Shown in pieces: positions 25,901 to 34,675 of a DNA stretch of 34,874 bases (position 1 is the first letter of the stretch; every line of letters begins with the position of its first letter). Source of the DNA: Chrysochromulina tobinii (taxonomy: Eukaryota; Haptophyta; Prymnesiales; Chrysochromulinaceae). The notes below the pieces were generated by a model. That model was given only the letters and a program-made list of their open reading frames with translations. It searched no databases and was not told the DNA's origin. A program made the position numbers and the translations under genes. The stretch is from the NCBI GenBank assembly GCA_001275005.1, contig JWZX01001868.1, positions 1-34,874 on the forward strand. Direction: 5' to 3'.

Positions 25901-25905
25901 AGTGA
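22903..25905 (+). CDS. LRRC45: LRRC45 orthologue (leucine-rich repeat, coiled-coil centriolar linker protein)
   Basis: Four exons, 22903-24549, 24636-24803, 24884-25018 and 25174-25905, all in phase 0, encode 893 residues. ATG at 22903 is the first in frame. LRRs at about 25-190 match vertebrate LRRC45 closely in IGSLSLEWNALGT, LTALDLRNN, FDLRWN and NRTLLRLLLQGNRVPDDLL. A lineage-specific low-complexity region (about 330-415, PPGYA/YVAD..RSSLPP repeats) follows, then a long coiled coil (about 435-860), as in LRRC45 but with an added linker. LRRC45 tethers centrioles and builds ciliary transition fibres in animals. Intron donors are GC, GA and GT respectively, each inside a direct repeat. Confidence 0.85.
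24550..24635 (+). other. LRRC45 intron 1 (86 bp), GC-AG, 24-bp direct repeat
   Basis: Bases 24547-24570 and 24633-24656 are identical (CAG, GCGCGAGATGCG, CGCCTCGAG). Cutting after CAG in both gives a GC-AG intron and restores a continuous coiled coil (ERELQ|ARDARLEMEL). Reading through meets a stop at 24577. The interior carries CTGATGGCCC and CTGATAGCCT units and ends TTTGCATGCAG. Confidence 0.8.
24804..24883 (+). other. LRRC45 intron 2 (80 bp), GA-AG, introner-like
   Basis: Bases 24801-24821 and 24881-24901 differ at one position (CAG, GACCGTCTGAG[C/T]GACGCG). The frame (TLTELQ|DRLSDAEAV) and the AG acceptor require a GA donor. The 3' half is the shared module: GCATGCACG, TGCTCACCACGGCGCCC, TCCTCTCCCCACAG. 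This is the only plus-strand member of the module family. Confidence 0.75.
25019..25173 (+). other. LRRC45 intron 3 (155 bp) with three copies of the acceptor segment
   Basis: CAGGTGCGCGTG at the donor (25016-25027) recurs at 25089-25100, where it continues TCCGTCGAGCGCG. A third, diverged copy, CAGGTGAAAGAG then TCCGTCGAGCGCG, begins at 25171 and is the true exon (EQALEQ|VKESVERAEA). GCATGCATGC blocks and CTGAT occur between copies. Using the middle acceptor would require a second intron with a weak GTGCCTGC donor. Confidence 0.65.
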
Positions 25906-26120
25906 GGTTCTTGTAGCTCTCAGTGGGTGTGGACACGTGGACCCACCGCGTCTTTCAGCGCTCTCGTGATGTGACGGTGGCCGTGTGGTGCGCGTTGCGT
26001 CGCTGCGTTCGTTCAAGGGCGTAGGGCCCACATGCTAGGAAGTTGTTGGGGAGTGACCTGGAGTCCCTGTGTGGCCATGTGGGCACCGTGCACGGGTCGT
26101 GCAGCAAGTAGTTGACAAAA

Positions 26121-26148
26121 GGACTTGACTTGACTTGTCTTGACTTGT
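26121..26148 (+). repeat. (GACTT)n pentamer repeat upstream of the 864-residue gene
   Basis: GGACTTGACTTGACTTG, then TCTTGACTTG, ends 32 bp before the start codon, in sense orientation. Confidence 0.6.
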
Positions 26149-26179
26149 TAGAAGTTCAACAGACTCGAGACTTTTCACG

Positions 26180-28774
26180 ATGGTGCGGTACTATTATGAC
26201 GGGACTGAGAGCAGCAGCAGCCTCGGCGACGGCGAGCAGCCCATGCTCGCCGAGATCTTGCTCTCGCGGCTGCCCACGCCGGTCGTACGGGTCGACTGGA
26301 AAGTGCTGCAGATGGCGGTCCGCCGGCCACAAGCTGCTCCATCTGGCAGTGTCGAGGCGAGTATCATGAGGCGCTATCAGCTGCGGCACTGCGAACGCAT
26401 GCGCGAAGCGCTCGGACGGCTCTGGAACACGGCAAGCCTGGGCGAGGAGGTGATGAGCAAGGGCGACTTTGTCGCGTGGCACGCGCTGCTGTCCCGCGCG
26501 CTGCTCGCGCGCACGGACGAGCGCACGGGGTTGATCGTCGCCGACTGCGAGTGGGCGCTGTACTGCCTAGACAGCCTCGAGGACGGCATGCCGCAGGGCC
26601 CCTTCGAGGAGTGGTGCTTCGAGGTCCTGGAGTCGTGGGCCCCGACCACCTACGCGGGCGCCAAGGCCTCCTCGGAGGCGGAGATCTCGGCGGCCATGTC
26701 CGATCTCGTTGACGAGCTCATCGAGGCGCTGACGGTGCGGGGTGCGAAGCACGAGCTCCGCCCGCTCGACGAGGTGGAGTGGCTCGGGCTCTCGCGCCCC
26801 GAATCGTACATCCACGGTCTTCCCACGCTGTTCAACTGGCCGCAGTGCCGATTTCTTGTGGCTGCCGCCCTCGCATGGCGGGGCCCCACGGAGCCCTCCA
26901 AGGCGCAGCTGATCGAGATTGCGCGTGGACGGATGCAGTCGCCGCCGCCGCCGACCGGTGCGAGCGCGCCGCCGAGCACGCACGCGCTCCAATCGCGCCT
27001 GGCGCAGCCGCAGGCCGGGCTAGGAGCGTCGAGCATGCTCGACACGGCGCTCGGCAGCTCGGTGGCGCCACAAGACGAGTTGCGCCCCTTCGCTCTCGAC
27101 GTGGCGCCGCTGCCGCGGCTGGACGGCATGATGGCGCGCCGCGCGCAGCAGCGCTCGGGGCAGCGCTCGGCTGTGGGCAGCAGCACTGCGTGGAGCAGCG
27201 AGTGCGGCAGCGCCGACGCCAGTTCCAGCAGTCACTTTGGGGTACCCTCGACCGCTGACGCCGATGCCGAGGCAGTCGCTGTATTTGAGCCCTCCGCTCC
27301 CTTTGCGCGCGGAGCGCCGATAGCGCGACGCCGCCGGGCCGAGGTCGTCGCCGTCGCCCCCAGCGGCAGCCAGTCGGCCCGTGCATCGGTCGGTGGCGGC
27401 GGCGGCGGCGGTGGCGCCGGCGGCGGCGGCGGCGGCGGTGCGCGCGCGGGTGCCGCTGCCTTCAAAAGCTCAAGCGCCGCGGTGGGCGCCTCTGGACCGG
27501 TAGTTCACGTGCATGTCGAGCGCCGTGTCGAGCGCCGCGGCGACGGTGCACGGCGGAAGCGCACGTACCCGAGGCCACCGCACGAGGAGCTTGTCGAGGA
27601 GCTGGGCGCCACGCGCGTCGCGGTGCCTCTGACGCAGCCGCAGCCGCCCGGCGAGACGCTCAGTACGACGCTCAGTACGCCACCTGTTCACGCCAAGGGG
27701 GGGGGCAAGGGGGGCAGCGCTGTGCTGAGCGCCGTACCCGCGCCCCCCAAGCCGCCCGGGCGCTGTGCTGGGCGCGAGTACCAGGGTGAACCCTGGGTGT
27801 CTGCCACCACGGCGCGCCGGCGCACCGGCGCCCCGAGCATCACGGCCGGTGTGTCTCCCCGGCATTTCGTGCGACAGCCCCTCGAGCCACTTCATCCGAC
27901 TGACGCCGCCACCGGCCAGCCGCTCATCGTGCCGCCTGCCGATCCCGAGAGGAAGCCGCCCGTCGTCGCCCTCTCGCCGCGGCTGCCGCCCGAGGCAAGC
28001 GGGAGTGGGCCGGGGGCCTTCGTGAGCGCCGACCTGAGAGGCTCGACCCTATTCACAGAGACCCTCAAGAGGCGTGAATACCTTCTCGAGCGTGCTGACC
28101 TTCACATTCACAGCTCTGCGCCGGCAAGTAGCCCGCGCCTCGTCGACGTGGGCGGGCGGCGCGCGCGGCTGCTGCCGCCGCCGCAGCTCCCCGAGCCGAT
28201 GCGTCAGGCGGCCGCGGCTCAGGCGGCCGTGCGCACCGCCCGCGCCGTCCTCGGTCCAGACGCCATCAAGCGCCTCGAGGCGCGCGCGCGTGGCGCCATC
28301 ATGGCGGCCGTCGGGCCCCTTGTACCCGGCGTGCCGCTCAACACGCCCAACACGGCGCTCCACGCGCTGAGCACGCCCGCGACGGCGGACGCCTGCGACG
28401 ACGCGGGAGGGCCTGCGGAGCCGCTCGAGGTCTTCGGAAGCGTAGACGCGACGCTGCTCGATGAGCTCGCGGGCATCGGGCGCTCGGAGCTCGAATCTCC
28501 CGGATGGTCGTCGACGACGAGCCAGCTGCGCAACGAGCTCGCCACGTGGATTACCCTCTCCCGCGGTCGCGTGAGCTACCTGAACCGCGAGAAGAGCAAG
28601 ACGAGCCAGGTCACGGCCTCGAGCGCCAAAGCAGCTCTCAAGGAGGGCGTGCGCACGCCGCTGGAGCTCTCTCGGAACGAGATCCGGACGCGCCTCGAGC
28701 GGCAGCACGGGCCGTTCGAGCTGCTTGCTCTGCGCACGGCCCTCGAGGCGGGCGAGACTGTGACGGGCAGCTGA
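26180..28774 (+). CDS. Unrecognised 864-residue protein with low-complexity centre
   Basis: ATG at 26180 follows directly on the pentamer repeat. Residues 1-255 look globular and helical (WKVLQMAVRR, RMREALGRLWNTASLGEEVM, ESYIHGLPTLFNWPQCRFLV). Residues 255-480 are Pro, Ser and Gly rich, with a nearly pure glycine run coded by 27393-27445. The C-terminal 130 residues are helical and basic (RNELATWITLSRGRVSYLN, EIRTRLERQHGPFELLALR). A short repeat, ETLSTTLSTP, lies near residue 495. I do not recognise any domain. Its setting among centriolar and axonemal genes is suggestive only. Confidence 0.6.
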   Translation: MVRYYYDGTESSSSLGDGEQPMLAEILLSRLPTPVVRVDWKVLQMAVRRPQAAPSGSVEASIMRRYQLRHCERMREALGRLWNTASLGEEVMSKGDFVAWHALLSRALLARTDERTGLIVADCEWALYCLDSLEDGMPQGPFEEWCFEVLESWAPTTYAGAKASSEAEISAAMSDLVDELIEALTVRGAKHELRPLDEVEWLGLSRPESYIHGLPTLFNWPQCRFLVAAALAWRGPTEPSKAQLIEIARGRMQSPPPPTGASAPPSTHALQSRLAQPQAGLGASSMLDTALGSSVAPQDELRPFALDVAPLPRLDGMMARRAQQRSGQRSAVGSSTAWSSECGSADASSSSHFGVPSTADADAEAVAVFEPSAPFARGAPIARRRRAEVVAVAPSGSQSARASVGGGGGGGGAGGGGGGGARAGAAAFKSSSAAVGASGPVVHVHVERRVERRGDGARRKRTYPRPPHEELVEELGATRVAVPLTQPQPPGETLSTTLSTPPVHAKGGGKGGSAVLSAVPAPPKPPGRCAGREYQGEPWVSATTARRRTGAPSITAGVSPRHFVRQPLEPLHPTDAATGQPLIVPPADPERKPPVVALSPRLPPEASGSGPGAFVSADLRGSTLFTETLKRREYLLERADLHIHSSAPASSPRLVDVGGRRARLLPPPQLPEPMRQAAAAQAAVRTARAVLGPDAIKRLEARARGAIMAAVGPLVPGVPLNTPNTALHALSTPATADACDDAGGPAEPLEVFGSVDATLLDELAGIGRSELESPGWSSTTSQLRNELATWITLSRGRVSYLNREKSKTSQVTASSAKAALKEGVRTPLELSRNEIRTRLERQHGPFELLALRTALEAGETVTGS

Positions 28775-29693
28775 CGAAGTTGACGTGACGAGGCGCTGAC
28801 CGACAGGGCCGGGCAGCAGGCATCGCAGCCGGCATACGGGCATACGGGCATATGGCCTCTGCCAGGGCCCCGTCATGGCGCCGACCATCACGTGACCATC
28901 ACGTGACCATCACGTGACCGCTGCAGGCCGGCGGGATGTTCGGGGCCGTTTGAGGCCGTATGAGGCCGTATGAGACTCTGTGGCCGGGAAAGCGCCGCGG
29001 GCCCGCGAGCCGGGCACACATCCTTCGCGCTTCGGTCCGTCGAAGGTGATACTAATAGAAGCGGGCGGAACGGCACAGCGTCGGCAGACTGGCCTGCACG
29101 CTCGGCATTAGAGTTGCAAGGTTTATCCCTTAGGACGGTACCGCGGTGGCCGGTGCGAGGGACGTGACTCGTGACGGATGTCTGTAAGTCTGAAATTTTT
29201 ATCATGGATATTTTTATTGTTCACCGCACCCGGACCGACCCGCTCACCGGTCGCTGATGCGATGCTCTGTTGTCTGATGTATCGTAGTATCGACTGATCG
29301 AGCGTAATCGTGGCGTTTCCGTTGACCGTGTTGTCCGTTCGTGAGCTTCGACGCCTTCGTGCGAAAACCGTTACAAAACCGAAATTGTGTAATTGCGTGC
29401 TTAATTGATGAGACTGGATTTCGTCTCCACACACATCGGGTATCGGGTACGTGGGCGCGCTGCGGATCCGAGATGGTCTATAATAGGATTCGGTCGCCGT
29501 GGAGCGTGGTCGTCCGCCTCGCGCCGGCGCCCTGCCCCCGCTGAGATGCGCGCTGACGGCGGCACACATGTACAGCCACGCCCGCCGCGCCATAGGTTGC
29601 ATGCAGGCAATATGCAGTCCAATTATCGACCGGGCATCAGAAGCACAGTCTGGGACCCTCTGTGCGAAGTGCATGGCGAAGTGGCGTCCACGA
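28775..29693. other. Intergenic region between convergent genes
   Basis: About 900 bp of shared 3' flank. It holds GGCATACG triplicate units (28830-28852), three CACGTG palindromes (28884-28918), repeated TGAGGCCGTA units (28951-28972), and a less GC-rich stretch at 29170-29420. No gene is supported. Confidence 0.5.
28884..28918. repeat. Three tandem ACCATCACGTG units (CACGTG E-box/G-box)
   Basis: The 11-mer ACCATCACGTG is repeated three times, each centred on TCACGTGA, the classical bHLH/bZIP site. It lies about 110 bp after a stop codon, so it may be chance microsatellite growth. Confidence 0.7.
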
Positions 29694-30407
29694 TCAGAAC
29701 TCAAATGGTCTGGCATTTGGTATCCCTTGAGCATGGGTGGCGGGCCGCCCCGTTCGCGACGCGAGACGGCGCACAGGCGCCACGGCCGCTAGGAGCATCT
29801 GCTGCGGCGCCGGGTTGCGCAGAACGGCCAGGTGGCGCTCGTGCTCGCGCGCGTGCTTCGTCACGTCCTTGACCGAAATGCCCTTGCTCGCCTTGACACT
29901 GGTCAGCCGGCGTGCCATCGCCGCGTTCTCGCGCGCAATCTGGTCGTTCTTGTGGCGCCGGTTGATGGCGACCGTGCTCTTCGCTGGGTTCTGGCGGAGC
30001 ACCGGCGGGCCGTCGACGAGCGGCCTGCGCCGCTCCGTCGCGATCGCGCCGAGCTTGCTGACGAGGATCTGGTTGGCACGCGTGATCTCGGCAGCGCGCG
30101 CCTCGCTGTGCGTCGAGCCACCCCAGCCGCCATTTTTCGGGCGAGGGACAAGCAGGCCAGCTGCTGTGCGCGGCGGCTGCGCTTGCCGCGCACCCATGGG
30201 CAGCCGCATCTGCGGCTGCTGCAGCCGCTGCTGCTCGGACGCTTCGGCTTGCGCCAGCATGGCCTTGAGCTGCGCATTCAAGGCCATGCTCTCCTGCATG
30301 CGCGAGTTGAAGACTTCCTCGTCCTCCTCCTCCTCCTCCTCGCCCTCCCTGCTGTGCGGAGGAACCTCGTCATAATTCGCTGAATACCCAGCAAGAAGGT
30401 CGGCCAT
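29694..30407 (-). CDS. CFAP97/Hemingway-like ciliary protein
   Basis: A 237-residue protein from ATG at 30407. An acidic run (EGEEEEEEDEE, 21-31) and a Gln-rich helix precede the conserved part (about 100-200): RANQILVSKLGAI and AINRRHKNDQIARENAAMAR, RLTSVK, then KHAREHERHLAVL. This R-N-D-I-xREN-xxxxRRL pattern is that of the CFAP97D/KIAA1430 (Hemingway) family, linked to axoneme assembly. Divergent from the next gene with 204 bp between start codons. Confidence 0.6.
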   Translation of the reverse strand: MADLLAGYSANYDEVPPHSREGEEEEEEDEEVFNSRMQESMALNAQLKAMLAQAEASEQQRLQQPQMRLPMGARQAQPPRTAAGLLVPRPKNGGWGGSTHSEARAAEITRANQILVSKLGAIATERRRPLVDGPPVLRQNPAKSTVAINRRHKNDQIARENAAMARRLTSVKASKGISVKDVTKHAREHERHLAVLRNPAPQQMLLAAVAPVRRLASRTGRPATHAQGIPNARPFEF

Positions 30408-30611
30408 CCTCGGTCAACGCTGGCTCTCGGAGCGGTTGCCTTCAAAGAGGACTTTCCGAAGCCAATTTTGGAAATGGATAAAAACCCAATCCCCCCGAAG
30501 CACCACGATCTTCGAAGACTCGGAAGCCTGAGATGGCGGAGGCAACGAGGATTTTTCACGAGAGGACCTCGGAGGACAACGGAGAACCCTCATCGTGCAT
30601 TGTCCGCGAGA

Positions 30612-31559
30612 ATGCCGCCCCAAAGGCACACTACCAAGACGGTCGACTACTCGAAGTGGGACCACTTCGACGACGACGACGATCTGTTGCTGCGCACGGG
30701 ACCTGCGTCCTCGACAGCGCTTGCCAAGCTGCAGAGCAATGGGCAGCCCATCGTGACAGAGCGGCAGCGGATGGCCAACCATGAGGAGTCGCTGCGGCTC
30801 ATCGCCGAGTGGGTCAAGCAGGCATACCCGCGTATCCCGGCCGACAACGTGACACAGCTCATCAGGTTCATCACGCTGCAACACCGGGGCATCCACCCCG
30901 ACAATGCGAGGCGCGCGGCAGAGATCACCGCCTTCCTCGAGACGAGAGATGCGGCGCTCGGCTCTGAGCTCGAGACGCGCAAGGAGGACGATCTACTGCA
31001 CGCACTGCTCGCGCTCGGCCACCTGTGCTCGCAGAAGGCGAGCCTCGCGGACGGCTCAGTCGACGACAACGAAAAGGCCAAGGCGAACGGCGTACTCACG
31101 GTGGTGCACGGCGCGCTCAACACGCTCTGGGCGGCGCGTGTCGAGGGCGGCGCGAGGCGTCTATTCGATCAGCTGCTCAAGGAGCCCGAGGGCACCTTGG
31201 CCAAACGCTACTGCGCCCTCGAGTTCGCGCTCGACTGCGTCCGAAATCCGCCCGAGGACCCGCGCGACCGGCCGCCTGAGGAGCTGACGTGGATGACGAA
31301 GCTTGGGCGCGCCGTGTTCATGCAGGTGGCCATCGGGCTGCTCTGCTCGCTGATCCTCGTGATGGCGATGGCCACCGTCGCCTTCTTCGACCCTGAAGGC
31401 AAGGTCTTTCGAGGGCCTCTTGCCCAGATGCTTCTGCGTCCGGAGGGCGCCGGCACCGCGGGCGAGGCCGTAGGTGGCGGCGTGAGCGACCCGTGGCAGG
31501 CGCTCGAGTGGAATGGCGGCAAGGGCCCGCTCCAGCCGGGCGACAGCCTTGAGCACTAG
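30612..31559 (+). CDS. Predicted single-pass membrane protein with DYSKWDHF motif
   Basis: ATG at 30612 gives 315 residues; the open frame extends upstream to about 30474 with another ATG, but the sequence there (RRWRRQRGFFTRGPRR) is poor. The N-terminus VDYSKWDHFDDDDD resembles a short acidic motif common in algal and protist proteins. A helical soluble region (55-215) is followed by one membrane span at about 234-259 (FMQVAIGLLCSLILVMAMA) and a Gly-rich tail, so the bulk of the protein probably faces the cytosol. Family not recognised. Confidence 0.55.
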   Translation: MPPQRHTTKTVDYSKWDHFDDDDDLLLRTGPASSTALAKLQSNGQPIVTERQRMANHEESLRLIAEWVKQAYPRIPADNVTQLIRFITLQHRGIHPDNARRAAEITAFLETRDAALGSELETRKEDDLLHALLALGHLCSQKASLADGSVDDNEKAKANGVLTVVHGALNTLWAARVEGGARRLFDQLLKEPEGTLAKRYCALEFALDCVRNPPEDPRDRPPEELTWMTKLGRAVFMQVAIGLLCSLILVMAMATVAFFDPEGKVFRGPLAQMLLRPEGAGTAGEAVGGGVSDPWQALEWNGGKGPLQPGDSLEH

Positions 31560-31922
31560 AAATGGAGGAGCCGCACAGGGTTGAGACGCGATCCTTCTCT
31601 CTGTCTCACACGTTACCAATGGGTTGTCCTTTGTCCAATGAATGCATCGACCATCGTCGAGGGGCGGATAACGTTACGGTTACCCGACCCTTAGCCGCAC
31701 TCACGTTACCCCGGGCCTAATAAGGATGTGTCAATGTGTTACGTGTCAAGATGACGAAAAATTTCTCACGCACTTCTGAGTGTGCGCATCACCTGTTTCA
31801 TCAAATGGTTCGATCATACATGCCACTGAGATATTAGGTTTACAGCAGCCGGGCCACGCATCGCATCCGTCCGCAACCCGCATCCTCCTGCCCGCGCCCG
31901 CGCATAGAGACCAGTAAGAGGC
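31560..31922. other. Intergenic region between convergent genes
   Basis: A less GC-rich shared 3' flank with several GTTAC/CGTTACC motifs (31605-31745). No other feature is seen. Confidence 0.5.
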
Positions 31923-32948
31923 TCAAAAGGCACTGAATTTGCTATTGTCGTTCTTCTTGCGCGTGTAGATGTCATGGCCGCTGCTGTCCTTGGCCTGCGT
32001 CACCAGCCGCATCACCAGCTCCGGGTCGTGCCGCGCCTGGGCGAGCAGCGTCCGCAACAACTCAGGGTCGCGAGGCAACGCGCCCGAGTCGAACTGCTCC
32101 TGCAGCCAGAGCGAGTCGGAGCGCGAGCATATCCACTCGTTGCGCGTGCTCCGGAGTACATCGCGCACAAAGGCGAGCGAAGGGTCGCCTTGCAGCAGCT
32201 GCAGTTCGAGACGATTCAGATCCGCTTCCACCGACTTGCGCAGCAGTCGCGCGTCGTTGCGCCGGCGCGTCGCCTCACCAAGCTGCCAGCCGGCGAGCCA
32301 GCCGGGCTGCCCCTCGACGAGCCGCAGGTACGCCTGCTCACCCTTCGCGCGGTCCGCGTCCTCTTTCGCCTGGTCCTCGCTCAGCTGCAGCAGCCGCACG
32401 ATCGAGTTACGGATCTTCCGCACGTCGTCCAAGGCGCGCATCGCGAGCGCCTTGCGCGACTCCTCGCCCACGCGCTGCGCCCGCTTGAGCTCGCCCCGCA
32501 CGAACTCGGCCGCCATCTCCGATGGCACCCGAGTACTCTCCAGCGCGCACCCGTCCTCGCTCCTGCACGCCTCGAGCTCCCGGCGTGCACTCTCAAGAAG
32601 GAGCTGCTGCAGCGCGCGGCGGGCAGCCATATCCTCGCGGAGGTCGGGCGAGTCAGGAGGCTGCAGCTCGAGTAGCGCCTCGTACGCCATGATCAACCTC
32701 GGCAGATCCTGCGCCTCCTCGGCCTCCTCGATCTGACCCTCCAAATTGGCCATCGTGAGGCAGCGCTCGAGAGCCTGAACCTCAAGCATTCTTCGGCCGT
32801 CGCTGGGCAACGCGCAATCGTCCGCATCTTCGAATGCCATGCGCGGCGAAGCGCATGGCTGTCGTGTGCGGCATCGAATGTCATGCGTGGCCGGTCCGGA
32901 CGGCGGCACTAGCAGCGCGAGCAGCATCGGATATTGAAGCATCGGCAT
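31923..32948 (-). CDS. Helical protein with predicted plastid (signal plus transit) leader
   Basis: A 341-residue protein from ATG at 32948. The N-terminus has a hydrophobic signal-like core (MPMLQYPMLLALLVPP) followed by a basic, Ser/Cys/Arg-rich stretch ending SPRMAFEDAD, which resembles the bipartite leaders of red-lineage secondary plastids. The rest is strongly helical and charged (ANLEGQIEEAEEAQDLPRL, REDMAARRALQQLLLESARR) and ends KKNDNSKFSAF. The segment near residue 68 recalls UVR-type helices of plastid Clp adaptors, but this is weak. Upstream lies a (GACTT)n repeat in sense orientation. Confidence 0.5.
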   Translation of the reverse strand: MPMLQYPMLLALLVPPSGPATHDIRCRTRQPCASPRMAFEDADDCALPSDGRRMLEVQALERCLTMANLEGQIEEAEEAQDLPRLIMAYEALLELQPPDSPDLREDMAARRALQQLLLESARRELEACRSEDGCALESTRVPSEMAAEFVRGELKRAQRVGEESRKALAMRALDDVRKIRNSIVRLLQLSEDQAKEDADRAKGEQAYLRLVEGQPGWLAGWQLGEATRRRNDARLLRKSVEADLNRLELQLLQGDPSLAFVRDVLRSTRNEWICSRSDSLWLQEQFDSGALPRDPELLRTLLAQARHDPELVMRLVTQAKDSSGHDIYTRKKNDNSKFSAF

Positions 32949-33277
32949 GACCCTCCGTCACGTTGCGCAAGTAGGCAAGTTCCTGGAAGCGAATCCAAGC
33001 ACGACCTTTTCACTGTGAAATTGTGCCATCTCGATGCCTCCGCAAGCTCGGAAACCGCAAGCTCCGGCTCACAGCCGTTTCACACAGAGCTGGAAGGATT
33101 GGAGAATTGCAGGAACCGTGAACGAGTGAGAACTCACACACATTCACATTCACACATACCGATACATGCTCGTGTGCTGCATCAAAATAAGTCAAGTCAA
33201 GTCAAGTCCAGGGGGTATGATGGTCCCGCATGTGATGTCAATCCCAAGGTCGAAGGGGGCATGTGTTTGTCTCCGCA
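32949..33277. other. Intergenic region between tandem minus-strand genes
   Basis: It contains a CACATTCACA/TCACAC repeat (33134-33155) and the pentamer repeat at 33189-33209, which on the minus strand reads GACTTGACTTGACTT and lies 241 bp before the start codon at 32948. No gene is seen. Confidence 0.5.
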
Positions 33278-34675
33278 TCAGCAGCTCCTGTTAATCGGGT
33301 GGTTGATCTCATGGAGCGATTCTACATATGGCGAGTACCAGCTGTTTCGGCGCCAAAGATACCCCGGAAGCTTCGCCGCCGGATGGATCCGGAAGCGAAA
33401 CGGTGCAATGTCCAGCGGCACGTGCAGATCGGTGAGCGCATTAGTGAGCTCGAACTCATTGCAATGGGGCCATGCCTTTGAGTGGCACACGGTGCACAAT
33501 TCGCACGGCGAGCCCGGCCGAGATGAGCTTCCCCACAGGTGGTGACCAAGGATCGCATGTGACGCGTTGCCACCTGGTCGAGTGTGGCGAGCGCGACCAG
33601 GCCACTGGTCATCAGCCCTCGCGATATGTCGTGGCCCGTTCTCCGCGGGGGAGGAGGAGGGCCCCAGGTGGCGCGGAGGTCGTGTGAGCGTAAAGTATGC
33701 CCACGCCAAAGGCCGGGGCACGATTGCAAACTGATCGTCAACGACGACACAGGCTGGTCCCCTTGCGCTCACGCACGATGAGCTCAACGGCCACTCGTTG
33801 CAGCCGCTCTCAAAGTGTGTCATATGGTCGACTGTGACGAGTAGCGGCTCGGATCCGCCGTGCAGCATACGCGCCCTGGACGTGACGGCTGACTTCGAGA
33901 GCGCACTCAAGGGTAGCATGTCCGCAAACCACCACACGTCCGGCCGTAGACGCACGAAGAAACTAAAGGGCATCTGTTCGCGCTGTTCGTGTTCGAGCGC
34001 AGCGTCAAGAAAGCAGTCCTTCCACCTCTGGGCTTGCAAGAGAAACGAGCTATTCTCACGCAGCAACGGATAGTCTCGGTGGATCGTCTTCGCGATCCGC
34101 AGTCTCGCAACCGCCGATGGAGATGGCTTGCTGGCCGCGCCGTCAATGCACAGGAAGGATGTGACAGCGCTGCGAGACGAACCGTCCGTGCGCTCCAGCA
34201 CGTCGACGACATGAGTGCCGAGCGTGGTCCACACGTCCTCTCGCAATGCTCCTCCGAGCCTAGCTAAGCTGCCGGACAAGAGCATGGCATGATTCACGGG
34301 CGCAGGCGCCCATAGCTCGTGGAAGGCCTTACCCTGCAGCGCAAGATCTGGGCTGGAGGTGCTGATTTTGCGCCGCCAGCTTCGTTGTGTTGTCGCCTCC
34401 ACTGGCGCCGTACGAAAGCCATGGACGTCGTTGCGCAACGAATCGACATCGCAAAATGAAAACCAGCTGCAATCCCCATACACAACAGAGATGGAGACGT
34501 ACTTGCACGGAGCGCACCTTTGGCAGAAGGACAGGCAATGCTCGACCGCAGCCGGCCAAGTGCTTTCATGGATGCTGAAGCTTCCTTTCTTCCCATTGCA
34601 GCCACCGCCGGTTACGGTGGTGTCGCAAAATCCTCGCAGCGACACACGCAGCCATGCCGCCGAAGCGTTCTGCAT
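33278..34675 (-). CDS. Glycosyltransferase-like protein, probably secretory
   Basis: The first in-frame ATG (34675) gives 465 residues, but there is no signal peptide, so an upstream exon may be missing. An N-terminal cysteine-rich segment (HCLSFCQRCAPCKYVSISV, CSWFSFC) resembles PAN/apple-like or WSC-like extracellular modules. A later part (FFVRLRPDVWWFADMLPL, then VVVDDQFAIVPRPLAWAYF) has the RPD and DDQF motifs seen in algal glycosyltransferase-like proteins, which suggests a Golgi role. The exact family is not certain. Confidence 0.5.
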   Translation of the reverse strand: MQNASAAWLRVSLRGFCDTTVTGGGCNGKKGSFSIHESTWPAAVEHCLSFCQRCAPCKYVSISVVYGDCSWFSFCDVDSLRNDVHGFRTAPVEATTQRSWRRKISTSSPDLALQGKAFHELWAPAPVNHAMLLSGSLARLGGALREDVWTTLGTHVVDVLERTDGSSRSAVTSFLCIDGAASKPSPSAVARLRIAKTIHRDYPLLRENSSFLLQAQRWKDCFLDAALEHEQREQMPFSFFVRLRPDVWWFADMLPLSALSKSAVTSRARMLHGGSEPLLVTVDHMTHFESGCNEWPLSSSCVSARGPACVVVDDQFAIVPRPLAWAYFTLTRPPRHLGPSSSPAENGPRHIARADDQWPGRARHTRPGGNASHAILGHHLWGSSSRPGSPCELCTVCHSKAWPHCNEFELTNALTDLHVPLDIAPFRFRIHPAAKLPGYLWRRNSWYSPYVESLHEINHPINRSC

